Shown here: piece after piece, positions 1-6,533 of the stretch
Numbering within the stretch: the first letter of the stretch is position 1
Layout: each line of letters opens with the position of its first letter
NCBI GenBank assembly: GCA_900318645.1
Contig: ONLH01000029.1
Location: forward strand, 1 to 49,003
DNA from: an uncultured Prevotellaceae bacterium
GTDB taxonomy: Bacteria > Bacteroidota > Bacteroidia > Bacteroidales > Muribaculaceae
Reading direction: 5' to 3'
Length of the DNA stretch: 49,003 bases
Notes under the pieces: model-generated
Told to the model about the DNA's origin: nothing
What the model saw: the letters and a program-made list of their open reading frames with translations, nothing else
The model's database searches: none
Made by a program: the position numbers and the translations under genes

Positions 1-129
1 GCCACAAACACCGTCAAGGTCCCCCTGCTTGAAGTGCACTTTTGAGCACAGCCGTCCGGATGGTTTCTTACACACCAGGGCGCCTTTTTCATTCAAGCGA
101 AGTTGATCTATGACAATGAACTGTTTCAT
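1..129 (-). CDS. Papain-like cysteine peptidase, N-terminal fragment (cut by window edge)
   Basis: Forty-three codons are visible from an ATG at 129, running off the left edge. The protein has no signal peptide and ends in QGDLDGVCG, which has the look of a papain-fold active site (an oxyanion Gln followed by the nucleophile Cys a few residues on). That suggests a small C39/papain-like cysteine peptidase of the kind common in Bacteroidales accessory regions. A good promoter (TTTG, 20 bp, TAACTTTG) lies just upstream at 177-208. The rest of the catalytic domain, including the His, is outside the window, so the assignment is tentative. Confidence 0.5.
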   Translation of the reverse strand, partial: MKQFIVIDQLRLNEKGALVCKKPSGRLCSKVHFKQGDLDGVCG

Positions 130-176
130 TTCGACACCCTGTTTGATTGTTTATACACACGGACTTATCTTGTTTG

Positions 177-208
177 CAAAGTTACAGTCAATTACTGAAT
201 CCAGCAAA
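177..208 (-). promoter_or_regulatory. Bacteroidetes-type promoter for the leftmost gene
   Basis: Read on the minus strand, TTTG (205-208) is followed after 20 bp by TAACTTTG (177-184). This matches the Bacteroidetes -33 TTTG / -7 TAnnTTTG consensus. The start codon follows about 47 bases downstream. Confidence 0.7.
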
Positions 209-298
209 TAATTGGAGCTCATTTCTCCTTTTGCAAACCATTGAATTTCAACCGTTTGAAAATAAAAAACTTCATTCTGGTTCATGCCTCTTGTTTTT

Positions 299-342
299 AC
301 CGCCAAAAACAAGTATTTTTACCGCCAAAAACAAGTATTTTT
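299..342 (+). repeat. Two perfect 22-bp tandem repeats at a promoter
   Basis: The 22-bp unit beginning ACCGCCAAAAACAAG occurs twice back to back (299-320 and 321-342). Each copy ends in TATTTTT. Only the second is followed by G, which makes TATTTTTG (336-343), a match to the -7 box, 26 bp ahead of the ATG at 370. The repeat may therefore have created or tuned the promoter of the next gene. No clear -33 TTG was seen. Confidence 0.7.
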
Positions 343-369
343 GCGGTTGAAGACAACAAAACAATCAAG

Positions 370-873
370 ATGAGAACAAGAATCGATATAAAGAGATTGG
401 TATTATACACGGTAAGGATATACTTTATATTCATATTCGTGTACGCTCTCGTTCTTTGCGTCCCAGCATTCATTCCTATTGGTCACTCTGATGATGACCC
501 GGGATTTGCGTTGGCTATCGGTTTTATGATAGGTTTTTATATCAGCCTATTCAACACATTGTTTGTTGTGTTTTTGTACTTGACAAAAATCAACGTCAAT
601 GTTTTAACGAAAGTCAAATCAGGCATTGTAGAGTGCATATTGTTTATCATACTACATGGTATTACAGACCTCATCATTGATGCAATACCTACGGATTTCA
701 AATACCACTACGAGAATATTACCGATGATGCAGGAAACATCATTTCAACTAATGCTTACGGTCTTAGATGGTGGGCTGACGTTGTGTATTTCAAGTATTA
801 TGTCTTTATTGTACTCACCATTATCTACATAATCGTTCGTTTCTCCAAAAGGAGAGCATCCAAAGTCTCATAG
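370..873 (+). CDS. Hypothetical four-helix membrane protein
   Basis: A 167-residue protein of unknown family. Four hydrophobic segments are visible at about residues 11-35, 45-72, 84-105 and 140-158, with a short charged tail (RFSKRRASK) expected in the cytoplasm. The ATG at 370 is chosen over an upstream in-frame ATG at 241, because the extra N-terminus would be encoded by the 22-bp tandem repeats and is not protein-like. The next gene starts 73 bases downstream on the same strand, so the two may be co-transcribed. No catalytic motif was found. Confidence 0.7.
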   Translation: MRTRIDIKRLVLYTVRIYFIFIFVYALVLCVPAFIPIGHSDDDPGFALAIGFMIGFYISLFNTLFVVFLYLTKINVNVLTKVKSGIVECILFIILHGITDLIIDAIPTDFKYHYENITDDAGNIISTNAYGLRWWADVVYFKYYVFIVLTIIYIIVRFSKRRASKVS

Positions 874-945
874 TGTGCTATTGGGTGGTACACTAAAAGA
901 CACGGTTTTACGTTATATTTCAAACAATAGACAGGACTTCACAAA

Positions 946-1779
946 ATGGGAAACGATAAGGATACACTCAAGAAAGTTGGTTTGACTAGTGGGCAACTAT
1001 TGCCTATGATTCTTGCAAGTATTATCATCATTACTCTTCTGAGGGTTGATGATGGACTTTTTGGGGTAGCATTAGTTTTGGGTTTGTTTTGGTGGCTCAT
1101 TCTACCTGTCACAATATGGGCATTGGTTGTTTTTGTCAGGTCAGTAAAGATGAGAACCAAATTGGAGAAAATCGTCTTTGCATGGGGTTGTGTTCTCCTT
1201 GTGTTGACGGGGATTTTAATCTTTTCTCCGTTCAATAAAGAGAAGCCCTGCAATCCTGACATCATGGCAGAATACTGCAATGAGCATGAGCAGGAAATGA
1301 GAGAACTGATCGCCTATGCTAACCAAAGCCTGGAACCTGGTAAAAGGATGGAACTAGAATTTGAAAAAGGCAAGGTTTCCAGATTTCACATATTCGCTAA
1401 TGATAAAGACTCTATTTGGTCTACCCATTGGGATCCAGCCAATACAGATTCTCTCATGCAGATCGTTGGACTTGATGAAGGCGAATTTGACAACATCCGT
1501 CAGCGACTCAAAGATATGGAATGTATTTCTATCGAAGCCCACACCACACATGAGGACTATGCGACCATTGGTTTTCGTCGAGTGGGTTTTGGCATGTACT
1601 CTTTTGTCATTTATAATCGCCCCATGACGCCTAAAGAAATCAAGAAATACACCGAAGATCTCATGTTTATCCCCTATAATGACCACGTAGTTTTCCAATT
1701 CGGTGGAGGCGTGTTCGGAATTCAGACATTCGTGCCTGACATGAAAGAGGATTTCATGAAACGGCATCCAGTCGAATGA
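946..1779 (+). CDS. Hypothetical membrane-anchored protein with C-terminal soluble domain
   Basis: A 277-residue protein with three hydrophobic segments (about 17-33, 38-65 and 75-94), followed by a roughly 180-residue soluble region rich in acidic and aromatic residues. The soluble part is not recognised. By the number of helices it probably lies outside the cytoplasmic membrane if the N-terminus is inside. The stop codon overlaps the next start (ATGA at 1776-1779), so the next small gene is probably translationally coupled. Confidence 0.75.
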   Translation: MGNDKDTLKKVGLTSGQLLPMILASIIIITLLRVDDGLFGVALVLGLFWWLILPVTIWALVVFVRSVKMRTKLEKIVFAWGCVLLVLTGILIFSPFNKEKPCNPDIMAEYCNEHEQEMRELIAYANQSLEPGKRMELEFEKGKVSRFHIFANDKDSIWSTHWDPANTDSLMQIVGLDEGEFDNIRQRLKDMECISIEAHTTHEDYATIGFRRVGFGMYSFVIYNRPMTPKEIKKYTEDLMFIPYNDHVVFQFGGGVFGIQTFVPDMKEDFMKRHPVE

Positions 1780-1985
1780 ATCATCTAAACAATATGTATT
1801 GCAAGTGTATAAGTATTGAGCGGATTGATAAAGCATTCATAGTTGGGAATCTCTATCAATACACTGTGAATGACATGGATTGGGTTACAGTCTATGATCC
1901 TTACACGAATATGTCGACTGGACTGATTGAACCCCATACAATCCCTGTCAATGACTTTGTGTTGTCTTTTCAAGCATTAGACTGA
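1776..1985 (+). CDS. Small hypothetical protein coupled to the preceding membrane protein
   Basis: A 69-residue protein whose ATG overlaps the preceding stop by four bases, the usual sign of translational coupling. The sequence has an even mix of charged, aromatic and aliphatic residues, with no signal peptide or membrane segment, and looks like a small beta-rich domain (for example GNLYQYTVNDMDWVTVYD). No family was recognised. It is kept because of the overlap and normal composition, and because the only other open frame here, on the opposite strand, looks less protein-like. Confidence 0.55.
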   Translation: MNHLNNMYCKCISIERIDKAFIVGNLYQYTVNDMDWVTVYDPYTNMSTGLIEPHTIPVNDFVLSFQALD

Positions 1986-2014
1986 AAACAGACATAGCTT
2001 TGGTCAAAAAAATA

Positions 2015-2037
2015 GCTCACCGAGGTCATCGGCGAGC
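2015..2037. terminator. Hairpin terminator between convergent genes
   Basis: GCTCACCGA (2015-2023) pairs with TCGGCGAGC (2029-2037) with one weak pair across a 5-base loop. On the minus strand the stem is followed by AGCTA-type bases only after it, while on the plus side it is preceded by seven A residues (2006-2012), which read as a T tract for the minus-strand gene ending at 2058. It probably serves both convergent genes. Confidence 0.6.
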
Positions 2038-2057
2038 CGTTAATCTTGGATATTTCT

Positions 2058-2438
2058 TTATTCTGTTTCCTTTGTTTGGAAAAGCAACTTAAAGAGGCGA
2101 TAGCACAGGTAACAATTTAACAACGCTATGACTATCAAGATGCCATCGATAATTATTTCGTCCAGTTGCACATCCATCGAATATTCTTCAGACAACAGAA
2201 ATGGGATGTCTAAGAAATAAAAAAGCGCTAATGTCATCAAGATAGAAGAAATCATAAGCGAAACACCAGCCCACTTCTTGTTACATACCAACCTTGGTAT
2301 GCACATAAGAATAATGCATATCGGTATGACGATGCCTGTTTGAAATGCTAAGCCATAAAGGGCACTTATCACCCCCAATACTAGGAAATAGATTCCAATG
2401 CGACGTATGCTTTTTTCTGTCTTTTCCATTGCTTTCAT
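2058..2438 (-). CDS. Hypothetical four-helix membrane protein
   Basis: A 126-residue integral membrane protein with hydrophobic stretches at about 12-31, 34-50, 56-77 and 93-116, a basic N-terminus and a charged C-terminus. No family was recognised. The ATG overlaps the stop of the upstream lipoprotein gene by four bases (2435-2438), so the two are probably made together and may work as an inner-membrane/lipoprotein pair. Starting at the internal Met4 would lose the coupling. Confidence 0.7.
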   Translation of the reverse strand: MKAMEKTEKSIRRIGIYFLVLGVISALYGLAFQTGIVIPICIILMCIPRLVCNKKWAGVSLMISSILMTLALFYFLDIPFLLSEEYSMDVQLDEIIIDGILIVIALLNCYLCYRLFKLLFQTKETE

Positions 2439-3154
2439 TTCAAATAATGATACTGCATCAGATCGTAACCGTTATATTGATAATAATATGTACTATCAGT
2501 ACACTTCTGATAAATGACAGATTCAAAGAATCCTTGCTCACCAACATTAGAATCAAACCGTCTATTCTTATATACAGAGCCAGCTATACAATCACCTTTT
2601 AAATGATTGAAATATAGCCGTTTTAACTCGTTAATCGCGGATTGATAACTTTCAAAACCAAAAGTTTTGAATTTAACAAATGGATAAAGACAAAGTGAGT
2701 CCGCTACTTGTTTACGAATTCCCACAAGCGCGTTGGCATCAAAATTTCTACCGTCTTCTCTTGATTTGAAACCATCAACTACTATAGTTTTTTTCTCGAT
2801 AACAAAGAAAACGAAACACTTTACTCCACTAGTATCATATATGATGGTATCAACTGTTACTTTTACATAATCAGAACTAGGAATAGGAGCTGATACATAA
2901 TAGTCTCTATCCCCATGGTAAAACTCCACATATGGCATATAGAAATTAGCTATATCCGTATATTGAATTGAATCACAATAATTAGTTCGGATATACTCTA
3001 TGTTCCTCATTATGCAATCCGCTACTTGACGCTTATCGCGCTCATAGATTTCGGGTGTAATCAATGGGCACTTTGGCAGCTTAATTTGCTTCGGATTGCA
3101 GGAAAAAAGAGTCAGCAAAAGCAGAACTATAATTGATACAGACTGTATTCTCAT
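2435..3154 (-). CDS. Lipoprotein of unknown function, copy 1 of a tandem duplication
   Basis: A 239-residue protein with a short hydrophobic signal ending in LTLFSC, a lipobox with Cys19 as the acylation site, so probably membrane-anchored. It is closely similar along its whole length to the gene at 3814-4542. The N-terminal 50 residues are almost identical, including PLITPEIYERDKRQVADCIM. The middle diverges, and the C-terminal GEQGF-ESV region and the DLMQYHY end are again shared. No function was recognised. It is coupled to the downstream membrane-protein gene by an ATGA overlap. Confidence 0.8.
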   Translation of the reverse strand: MRIQSVSIIVLLLLTLFSCNPKQIKLPKCPLITPEIYERDKRQVADCIMRNIEYIRTNYCDSIQYTDIANFYMPYVEFYHGDRDYYVSAPIPSSDYVKVTVDTIIYDTSGVKCFVFFVIEKKTIVVDGFKSREDGRNFDANALVGIRKQVADSLCLYPFVKFKTFGFESYQSAINELKRLYFNHLKGDCIAGSVYKNRRFDSNVGEQGFFESVIYQKCTDSTYYYQYNGYDLMQYHYLK

Positions 3155-3181
3155 TATCCGTTGCGATTAGAGTTTCTACGA

Positions 3182-3189
3182 CAAAGGTA
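3182..3189 (-). promoter_or_regulatory. -7 box upstream of lipoprotein copy 1
   Basis: On the minus strand TACCTTTG fits TAnnTTTG exactly, 28 bases before the ATG at 3154. The corresponding place before copy 2 (4570-4577) reads TTACTTTG, so the two copies may differ in promoter strength. Confidence 0.55.
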
Positions 3190-3210
3190 GCGATTTTTTC
3201 GCTAAACACT

Positions 3211-3326
3211 TCATTTTCTTTTAGATTTCGGTGATTTATTGTTCATGAGGCGCTGGTACTCGTCCTGCGCCTGCTTGACGAGCCTTTCTTAAGGGCGGCT
3301 TGCTGCCCGTTGATGGTGAGTATCAT
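3211..3326 (-). pseudogene. Gene remnant with internal frame break
   Basis: From an ATG at 3326 the minus strand reads MILTINGQQAALKKG and then falls out of frame. One frame over, it continues as RLVKQAQDEYQRLMNNK and ends SPKSKRK at a stop (3211-3213). Both parts look like real protein, one like the N-terminus of a phage- or element-type protein and the other like a helical C-terminus. The remnant is therefore either a frameshifted small gene or a deletion joining the ends of two genes. It ends exactly where the duplicated upstream region of lipoprotein copy 1 begins. Confidence 0.4.
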
Positions 3327-3334
3327 AAAGAATA

Positions 3335-3367
3335 GCGGTTGATTTGCCACAAAGGTAAATCAACCGC
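3335..3367 (-). terminator. Hairpin terminator
   Basis: GCGGTTGATTT (3335-3345) and AAATCAACCGC (3357-3367) form a perfect 11-bp stem with an 11-base loop. It lies 25 bases beyond the stop of the gene ending at 3393 and is followed on the minus strand by a T-rich stretch (TATTCTTTATG). Confidence 0.7.
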
Positions 3368-3392
3368 GTATGAATGGAAAAGACGGCAGATG

Positions 3393-3785
3393 TTAATCTT
3401 CTAATTGGTATATACGCTCAGAACTTATAAAATCTTTGTATGCAGCATCTGTTAGTAGGCTATCGGTAGAGAAAGTGATTTCAAGCCCGTAGCTATGCTC
3501 ATAGTCTATACCTGAGTACTCATCATAGAAGCCGTAAACGAGAACAATGTGGCCAATACTGTCATTTGTTACATCAGAATGAATATCACCCAATAGTTTT
3601 TTCACATCCTGATAGTGCATACCTGGTTTCAAATGGTTGTCAAGCACGTCTTTAACCATTTCTTTCCTGAAAGGGCTGGATTCTAAATCCCCAACCTCAT
3701 CCCACAACTGCCTGTTAAATGGTCTTTGCCAACTGCAAGAAACCATCATCACAGCTATCACTAATAACAACCTAAATACCCTCAT
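3393..3785 (-). CDS. Small lipoprotein with BamE/SmpA-like fold signature
   Basis: A 130-residue protein beginning MRVFRLLLVIAVMMVSC, a compact lipoprotein signal with Cys17 as the acylation site. The middle contains KPGMHYQDVKKLLGD, which resembles the helical turn of SmpA/OmlA (BamE-like) domains, followed by beta-strand-like sequence. BamE-like domains often act in envelope protein assembly or as small adaptors, but the match here is only to the general motif. An ATG at 3806 would add seven residues; 3785 is chosen because the signal peptide then has the normal layout. It lies 28 bases after the stop of the lipoprotein at 3814, so it is probably co-transcribed with it. Confidence 0.65.
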   Translation of the reverse strand: MRVFRLLLVIAVMMVSCSWQRPFNRQLWDEVGDLESSPFRKEMVKDVLDNHLKPGMHYQDVKKLLGDIHSDVTNDSIGHIVLVYGFYDEYSGIDYEHSYGLEITFSTDSLLTDAAYKDFISSERIYQLED

Positions 3786-3813
3786 AATCAAAATAGTATT
3801 GTGCAAAATTTCT

Positions 3814-4542
3814 TTATCTCATATAATGATACTGCATTAAATCGAAATAATTATATTGATAGAAGAAAGTACTATCGTTATAGTGTTGAAAAATTACCGA
3901 GTCAAAAAAGCCCTGCTCTCCAACATTCTTTTCAAAACTCCTGCCTGCATCCATATACACACTGGCCGAAAGGTAATCACCTTTTAAGCGGTTGAAGTAA
4001 AAATGCTTCAGAGTTTTCACCGCTGATTTATAGCTGGCCATACCAAATACATTATACTTAACAAAAGGATAAATAGTGATTGAATCATTAAGCTGTTCAC
4101 GTACACCAACAAATGATTTGGCATCAAAATTTTCTCCTTTTTTGACTGTACTATATTCTTGGCCTTCAATAGTTTTCTCTTCAAGAACGACAAAAATGAA
4201 ACACTTAAGCCCATCGTCGCTATAGATTATGGTATCAGTTGTCACTTTTAAATAATCATAAGCTGAGATAGGAAGCGGCAAATACCTTTCTTTCGTTTCA
4301 TTATAAAAGACTGTATATGGCTCATAAAAGTTAGCCACATCAGACGTTACAATTGAATTAACGTGATGATTTGCCCGAATGTATTCTATATTCCTCATGA
4401 TACAATCCGCAACTTGACGCTTATCGCGCTCATAGATTTCTGGTGTAATCAGTGGGCACTCTGGTTGCTTATTTTGCTTCGGATTGCAGGAAAGAAGAGT
4501 CAGCAAAAGCAGAACTATTATTGATATAGACTGTATTCTCAT
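3814..4542 (-). CDS. Lipoprotein of unknown function, copy 2 of a tandem duplication
   Basis: A 242-residue lipoprotein (lipobox ending LTLLSC, Cys19), clearly a paralogue of the gene at 2435-3154. It is near-identical at the N-terminus, more diverged in residues of about 55-170, and similar again at the C-terminus. The extended middle suggests selection on the exposed part of the protein while the anchor and end are kept. It is followed by the BamE-like lipoprotein gene, whereas copy 1 is followed by a membrane protein, so the copies have different partners. Confidence 0.8.
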   Translation of the reverse strand: MRIQSISIIVLLLLTLLSCNPKQNKQPECPLITPEIYERDKRQVADCIMRNIEYIRANHHVNSIVTSDVANFYEPYTVFYNETKERYLPLPISAYDYLKVTTDTIIYSDDGLKCFIFVVLEEKTIEGQEYSTVKKGENFDAKSFVGVREQLNDSITIYPFVKYNVFGMASYKSAVKTLKHFYFNRLKGDYLSASVYMDAGRSFEKNVGEQGFFDSVIFQHYNDSTFFYQYNYFDLMQYHYMR

Positions 4543-4544
4543 TA

Positions 4545-4658
4545 TCAGTTGCGATTAGAGTTTCTACGGCAAAGTAACAAATAATTCGCTAAACACTCAA
4601 GTGCTGCTAAACTACCAATGAAGTGGATTGCCATGATAAACAAAAACAATCGTTTCAT
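4545..4658 (-). pseudogene. Truncated secreted-protein start fused to copied upstream region
   Basis: An open frame of 37 codons starts MKRLFLFIMAIHFIGSLAA, a good signal peptide, and then runs into the duplicated upstream DNA of lipoprotein copy 2 and stops two bases before its ATG. The signal peptide lies 4 bases beyond the stop of the secreted-protein gene at 4663, as if it once began the next gene of that operon. It appears to be the cut 5' end of a gene lost when the duplication inserted. Confidence 0.4.
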
Positions 4659-4662
4659 AGCA

Positions 4663-5370
4663 TCAATTGGGATTAAAGAGATTCTGTTCTAACTGCAGGA
4701 TGCGTGTTGCGTCAAAGTGGATTTCCAGGCCTGTATATCGTGTTAAAGAATGAGGAGGCAATTTGAACATGTCATGGCCGTCCTTTGTCAATGACTGGTT
4801 CGTTGGGTGGGGCAAATCCAAACCTTGACTCATAAAGGTATACTCATCATCCACACATGTCACCTTGTAAGGATACTCCTGCGACCCGTTGCCGCTATAA
4901 TAAATGGCTTCCAGCAGCAGATTAAACCTCGCAATAGCAAGCTTCAGATTTTCGTCCTGCTGCATAGGTTGGTAATCAGCAATTTGTGGATTTTGGGTCA
5001 GGGCGCAAACGACATAGTAATAATTGTTGGACAGCGACAACGGATTGCGCTTTATAGCCTGTTCTATCAAGACCATTGCACTGTCGACCTTATTTTCGTT
5101 CAAAGCGGATCTAGCGTCGCGACTCTCGCTAAAAGGTGAAGCTCCGAAGTAAGATTTACCCATATAAGCCACCAGTAGCTCTTTTGTCCTCAAGGTGGTA
5201 TCGCCCAGTGCAGCACGATCTATCAAGGATTTAATGCTGTCAGGATTGTTTTCCACTAGGGCGCTGATTTCACTCCAAGTGATACGATAAGTCTCGTATT
5301 CTGCCTCATCAGTCGCATGCATCGCAAATGCGCCAAAGATGAGGGTTGCAAATAGAAGAATCTGTTTCAT
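4663..5370 (-). CDS. Secreted protein of unknown function (possibly DUF4919-like)
   Basis: A 235-residue protein with a signal peptide (MKQILLFATLIFGAFAMHA) and a mostly helical N-terminal half, including a TPR-like stretch around 75-110 where consecutive helices describe loads and members of a set. The C-terminal half contains SGNGSQEYPYKV and ends FDATRILQLE. The layout recalls the Bacteroidetes DUF4919 family, but this is from memory of the general pattern. It lies 36 bases after the stop of the upstream secreted-protein gene and so is probably in the same operon. It has no lipobox and is expected in the periplasm. Confidence 0.65.
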   Translation of the reverse strand: MKQILLFATLIFGAFAMHATDEAEYETYRITWSEISALVENNPDSIKSLIDRAALGDTTLRTKELLVAYMGKSYFGASPFSESRDARSALNENKVDSAMVLIEQAIKRNPLSLSNNYYYVVCALTQNPQIADYQPMQQDENLKLAIARFNLLLEAIYYSGNGSQEYPYKVTCVDDEYTFMSQGLDLPHPTNQSLTKDGHDMFKLPPHSLTRYTGLEIHFDATRILQLEQNLFNPN

Positions 5371-5406
5371 AGTGCAGTTTTGTTTACTTCTTTAATAATT
5401 GTAATG

Positions 5407-5979
5407 CTATCTCATTTTGCAGACAATCTTCATCTGTGTCAATTCATTGATCCAGTCATCTGTTTTATCATCGAGGGATTCCAAGAAGGGGTTGATGTCG
5501 TCACCATACGCCCTGCGCGTATAGAGATTGATCTGTATGGCTTTCTTCCCATTGACGATCACAGGTTTGCAGTGATTGATGTCTACCTCTGCAAAATTCA
5601 CCTTGCCGCCCGCTCTATCAAGCACCAAGAAATCAATGACATACTCTCCGTCTTTCTCATGGACGTAATAATAGGCGCAGTCAGTCTTCTTGCGTTTCTC
5701 AAGAATCTGGATCATGTTCTCGACATATTGAACAGTTCCTGCTTCTGAGAAGAACAGCGTTACCGACAACATCTGCCCATAATTATCAAACGTCTCACCC
5801 TCAGGCAGCCATTCCTGAAGATAAACAGCCTCATTTTGGTGTTGACACCACTTGAGTTCAAACTTCTTGCCTTGAAACTTGAGCGTTTTTCCAACTTGGA
5901 GATAGTCAACTACTTCTTCCTGTGCGAAAGCCATCACACAAGTCAGTATCATCATCAAGGATAATCCAATTCTTTTCAT
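5407..5979 (-). CDS. Secreted protein of unknown function
   Basis: A 190-residue protein with a clear signal peptide (cleavage after AFAQ or just before it) and no lipobox. The mature part is rich in beta-type sequence, with a Trp-Cys near the start (LKWCQHQNEAVYLQEW) and a Lys-rich middle (EKRKKTD). No family was recognised. It is the first gene of a two-gene operon with 4663-5370 and has its own promoter at 6047-6077. Confidence 0.7.
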   Translation of the reverse strand: MKRIGLSLMMILTCVMAFAQEEVVDYLQVGKTLKFQGKKFELKWCQHQNEAVYLQEWLPEGETFDNYGQMLSVTLFFSEAGTVQYVENMIQILEKRKKTDCAYYYVHEKDGEYVIDFLVLDRAGGKVNFAEVDINHCKPVIVNGKKAIQINLYTRRAYGDDINPFLESLDDKTDDWINELTQMKIVCKMR

Positions 5980-6046
5980 ATCAGTTCCAATTTCAGTTTC
6001 TTTATAGTATTTATGTTATCGATAGTTTTAGGTCTATGATTTGCTG

Positions 6047-6077
6047 CAAAGTTAGAGACAATTACCGAAACCTGCAA
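6047..6077 (-). promoter_or_regulatory. Promoter of the secreted-protein pair
   Basis: On the minus strand, TTG (6075-6077), a 20-bp spacer and TAACTTTG (6047-6054) match the Bacteroidetes consensus. The start codon at 5979 implies a leader of about 60 bases. Confidence 0.7.
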
Positions 6078-6079
6078 TA

Positions 6080-6533
6080 GATTGCAGGCTATTTTGAGTG
6101 TTGAAGATTACTATAATGAAGCGTTGTCGACAGGAGAGATGGTATTACAATTCGCGAATGGTGATGCCGAAGCCGCTGGAGCACACCATACGCGGCTTCA
6201 TGACGGTTTTGGCTGCCACTTTCTTGCAAGCGATGGCGAATAAAGATACGCTACTGTTTAAGTGTTATCCTATTGATTGTTGTCAAACTGTCGTTGAATT
6301 TAAATTTTTGCTTTCATTTTCTAATAAATCTTTGCAGAATATTTGTATATCTCAAGCAGGTTTCCGTACTTTGTAACTCAATAGCGAATCGTTAGGATGA
6401 TGGATTTTAACTGAAGCTCTACTAAACCTCTAAAAATCAGTCAGAAGTGTGGCTTTTGTTATTTTCTTTATTATCTGATTCAAGTATTATTACCTAATTT
6501 TTAAGTATTATTCATTCTAAACTTTTAAGCAAA
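6080..6533. other. Intergenic region with no confident gene
   Basis: About 450 bases between divergent genes. Two short frames read like protein. On the minus strand, ending at 6145, is KTVMKPRMVCSSGFGITIREL without a plausible start; on the plus strand is a helical-looking stretch ending near 6243. Neither has a start, length or context that supports a gene, so this may be the remnant of a lost gene. Positions 6300-6533 are A/T-rich and look like the untranslated leader of the next gene. Confidence 0.4.

Noticed and set aside
6098-6376. A 92-codon frame in the intergenic region
   Set aside because: Cys-rich and irregular composition, with no promoter-like sequence suited to it. It crosses the region described as unresolved.
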